From: Hymenobacter qilianensis
GTDB lineage: Bacteria; Bacteroidota; Bacteroidia; Cytophagales; Hymenobacteraceae
DNA length: 64,000 nt
Assembly (NCBI RefSeq): GCF_014489555.1
Contig: NZ_CP060784.1
Coordinates: 1,922,001-1,986,000 of the forward strand
Reading direction: 5' to 3'
In this document: piece by piece, positions 61,072-64,000 of the stretch
Layout: each line of letters begins with the position of its first letter
Numbering within the stretch: the stretch's first letter is position 1
Notes under the pieces: model-generated
What the model saw: the letters and a program-made list of their open reading frames with translations, nothing else
Told to the model about the DNA's origin: nothing
Database searches by the model: none
Program-made: the position numbers and the translations under genes

Positions 61072-64000
61072 ATGAGAAGGTTTACTCTGTCTTGTTATCT
61101 GCTGCTTATGAGCTCGTTTGGCTTGCCCACGACCATGGCGCAGACTACTCAAGCTCCCCATCCCGAACGCCCCAACTACAATCATGGAGGGGAAAACTGG
61201 AAAACAAAAACGCCCCCCCATAGCAGTACCCTGCGCTACTCTGTATTTCTGATTGGTGACGTTGGCGCCCCGGAACTAAAAGAGCCAGGTGAGCCCTCGC
61301 TCAACTTTATGCGCCGCGAGATGCTCGTTGCCGGCCCGAAAAGCACGGCCATCTTCCTCGGCGACAACATTTACGAGTACGGTCTGCCCGAGGAAGGCGC
61401 CTACGACCGCAAGGTTTCGGAGCAGCGTATCACCGCCCAACTCGATATTCTGCGCGACTACGAAGGCGAAAAATACATGGTTCCGGGCAATCATGACTGG
61501 AAACAGGGAAACAAGGGCAGCTTAGAGCAGGTAAACCGGCAGCAGCGCTTCGTGGAAGACTACATGATGCGCGACTCGACGGCCTTTTCCTACACCGGCG
61601 ACTTTTTCATTCCCCGCGATGGCTGCCCCGGCCCTTTCGAGGTCCGATTGCAGGACGACCTGGTAATGATTGCCATCAACTCGCAGTGGTTTTTACAGAC
61701 TAAGGAGCGGCCTTACGGCTCTAATAGCGGCTGTGGTGTAGCCAACGAAACGGACTTTTACACCCAGCTCGAAGACATTATTCAGCGCCACAAAGACAAG
61801 AATGTGATGGTAATTGCCCACCATCCACTATTCTCCGATGGTATTCACGGGGCTTTTTCACCCTTGCCGACCATATTTTTCCGCTGTCTATTGTCTATAA
61901 ATACGCGTTTGTACCCTTCCCCGTCATTGGCTCGGTTTATCCATTCGCCCGCAAGTACGGCGGCATAAGCCAGGATATTCCGCACCCTCTGTATCAGGCC
62001 TACAAAAAGGGCCTGATGGATATCTTTCAGAAATATCCGAACGTGGTGTATGCCAACGGCCACGAGCATAACCTGCAGTATTTTAAGGTAGATGCTACCC
62101 ACTTTATTACTAGTGGCTCGGGCTGCAAAACCCAGCACGTGCGCACCGGCCGCGATGCCGGCGCCATGTTCTCCGACAAGGAGAAAGGGTTTTCCCGGGT
62201 TAATTACTACGACAACGGCGAAGTCTGGACGGAGTTCTGGGTGCCCAATGGCAATGGTGAAAATGGCCGGTTGGTGTTTCGGTACCCTATGTATGCTAAG
62301 CAGTTGCCTCAAGCGCTGGCGCAGGCCCAGACCGATTCGACCAACGCCTCCAACGCCCTCGGCCCTCGCCGCGACTTCCGCGACAGTACCGTAACCCTGG
62401 CCGTCAACCCGCGCTACGCTCAGCGCAGCCGGTTTTTTCGTACCTTCTTCGGCGACCACTATCGCGCCGAATGGGCCACGCCCGTTCGCTTCCCCATCCT
62501 CGACTTAGCTACTGAAAAAGGCGGCCTGACGCCCTACCAGATTGGGGGCGGCAAACAGACCGCTTCGTTGAAAGTGCGCAACGAGGAAGGCCGCAACTAC
62601 ACGCTGCGGGGCATTAATAAAGATCCTTCGGCAGTTTTGCCGGAGTCGCTGCGCGACGGCGCGGCGAAGGACATCTTGCAGGACCAGATTTCAGCCCAGC
62701 ATCCCTATGCCTCCTTTGTGCTGCCGCCCCTGGCCTCGGCTGCTGGCATTCTGCACACTAACCCGGAGATGCGCTATATCCCGCAGGACCCGCTGCTGGG
62801 CCAGTACTACGAGCGATTTTCAAACACGCCAGCAGCCCTTGAAGAAGACCCCAAGGATGACCAGAGTGACGTAGCCTCGTTGGGTAATGCTACCAACTTA
62901 GTGGGCAGCGACCGGGTGCTGGAGCGCCTCATTGACGACAACGATAATAAGGTGAAGGAAAAAGCCTTCGCCCGCTCGCGCCTCTTCGATATGTGGATCG
63001 GCGACTGGGACCGGCACGAAGACCAATGGCGCTGGGCCGAAAAGAAGGATGAAGAGGGCGACCGAACCTTCACGGCTGTACCTGAGGACCGCGACGTGGC
63101 CTTCTTTAAAGGTGATGGCATTTTGCCTTACCTGATCAGCCGGGGATGGGGCATTCGTAACTTCCAGAATTTCGGCTACGACTACGCTGACTATAAGGGT
63201 CTTAACCTGACTGCTTTGGCCAATGACCGGGTGTTTCTGGCCTCGGTAACCAAGGAAGATTGGGTGAAGCACGCGCAGGAAATGAAAGCGGGTCTCACCG
63301 ATGAGGTGATTGAAAATGCTTTCCGTGAGCGTTGGCCGGAGCAGATCTATAAGCTGCACGGTCCCGAAATTATTGCCAAGCTGAAAAGCCGGCGGGAGCT
63401 GTTGCCGGAGTTGGCAGCCAACTACTACGAGGTAGTTTCCAAGATTACGGAGGTGAAGGGCAGCAGCAAGCGCGAAAAATTCGTGGTAGATCGTCTGCCT
63501 AACGACAAAACCCGCGTGACGGTGCAGAAGATAAACAAGGACGGTGAGTTCACTAAAATCCTCTACGACCGCACCTTTGATAATAAAGTCACGCAGGAAG
63601 TGCGCTTGTATGGTTTCGCCGGCAACGATATTTATAACATCAACGGCGATGTGAGGGATGGCCTCAAGCTGCGCATTATTGCCGGCACCGACCGCGACTC
63701 GATTGTAGACAAATCGAACGTGCGCGGCATTGAGCACCAAACACATATCTACGATGCCGATACCGGCAACGTCATCATTAAGGGCCGCGACACCCGCCTG
63801 CGCCTGGAGCCCGGTATCGATGTGAGCCGCTACGATAACCCGAACCGTGCCGACCGTAAAGATTACCGTCTCGATTATCTGGGGCCGGCGCTGTACTTCG
63901 GCTATAACGTGGACGACCGGCTATTCTTTGGCGGTGGTATTACCTACCGCAACTATGCTTTCCGGAAGGAGCCTTTCGCTTCGGATCAGTCGTTGGTAGC
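61072..64000 (+). CDS. Metallophosphoesterase with outer-membrane C-terminal part, frameshifted, runs off the window
   Basis: Signal peptide at the start (cleavage near MAQ). Calcineurin-like phosphoesterase motifs: LIGDVGAP (Asp), FLGDNIYEYG, VPGNHDWKQG, VIAHHPLFSDG and NGHEHNLQYF, complete for a two-metal site. The frame breaks at GGGG 61849-61852; one more G gives IHGGFFTLADHIFPLSI and the frame is then open to base 64000. The later part has a long linker and an MWIGDWDRHEDQWRW motif, then begins a beta-barrel-like region (YLGPALYFGYNVDDRLFFGGG), typical of the BamA/ShlB-like C-termini of such Bacteroidota fusions. The C-terminus is not in the window. Confidence 0.83.

Noticed and set aside
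399..61852. Programmed frameshifting or phase variation as the main cause of the broken frames
   Set aside because: Several affected genes are needed for purine synthesis, all changes are in one direction (one base short) and intact six-base tracts occur in many other genes; sequencing undercall is simpler, though not proven.
1..64000. Prophage, insertion sequence or integrative element
   Set aside because: No transposase, integrase, phage structural gene or flanking long repeats were seen; only small palindromic elements are present.

Overview
The window looks like a chromosomal segment of a Bacteroidota bacterium of the order Cytophagales, most like Hymenobacter. The basis is moderately GC-rich DNA, type IX secretion (T9SS) C-terminal sorting domains (27587-27964 and 56185-57903), -7 promoter boxes of the Bacteroidota form TAnnTTTG, a DUF4468 protein and a SusD-free set of lipoproteins and porin-like barrels. 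The genus is inferred by eye; no database search was possible.

Layout. 1-7.2 kb: a DAC-like sensor protein (cut by the left edge), a PQQ-type sugar dehydrogenase lipoprotein, the rRNA methylase RlmF, a cold-shock protein with a basic extension, a pseudouridine synthase, a lipoprotein and an HEQRH-motif secreted protein. 7.4-13 kb: an SDR, then an aldehyde dehydrogenase and a long-chain-alcohol-oxidase-like GMC flavoprotein, which together could take a fatty alcohol to the acid. 13.5-18.8 kb: a MacAB-like export operon (ATPase, secreted protein, two permeases, adaptor). 19-24.3 kb: DUF3616, thioesterase, PfpI-like protein, membrane protein, porin, tRNA-Val and an acetoin-utilisation/histone-deacetylase-like enzyme. 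24.3-27.4 kb (minus): an flavoprotein / type III polyketide synthase / methyltransferase operon, resembling phenolic-lipid operons of the srsABC type. 27.6-32.5 kb: T9SS stub protein, a 38-residue membrane protein, a second flavoprotein, a lipoprotein nuclease, a DUF4468 protein and a 55-residue protein with a structured leader. 32.6-45.9 kb: a one-directional nucleotide supercluster, pyrD-pyrF-pyrE-purL-purQ-purC-(SnoaL)-(unknown)-purD-purN-purF-purM. 46-55.8 kb: a copper-chaperone-like protein, a SUKH-like protein, nicotinate phosphoribosyltransferase, a STAS-like protein, a FAD/Rieske protein, cyanophycinase, two divergent NarL-type response regulators and a glycosyltransferase. 56-64 kb: LamG/T9SS protein, tRNA-Arg, a class III cyclase homologue facing an HD-PycTM (Pycsar effector-like) membrane protein, and a metallophosphoesterase/outer-membrane fusion cut by the right edge.

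Three dispersed palindromic repeat families run through the intergenic DNA: A (GTCATGCAGAGC arms, eight copies), B (GGGGTGGTTGA core, two copies) and C (GTAGAGACRC arms, three copies). A copy of A sits inside B, another A copy has a second palindrome nested in it, and one C copy lies in frame inside purL.

The most unusual signal is a short word, A/T-rich then GCCCCCC then A or G (complement TGGGGGGC), which is far more frequent than expected and occurs both inside genes and as the arms of terminators. As sequenced, 14 genes carry 18 single-base frameshifts, all repaired by restoring one base in a homopolymer, and 12 of the 18 fall on this word where it has five instead of six C/G. These are most simply undercalled homopolymers; gene ends given below are the repaired ones.
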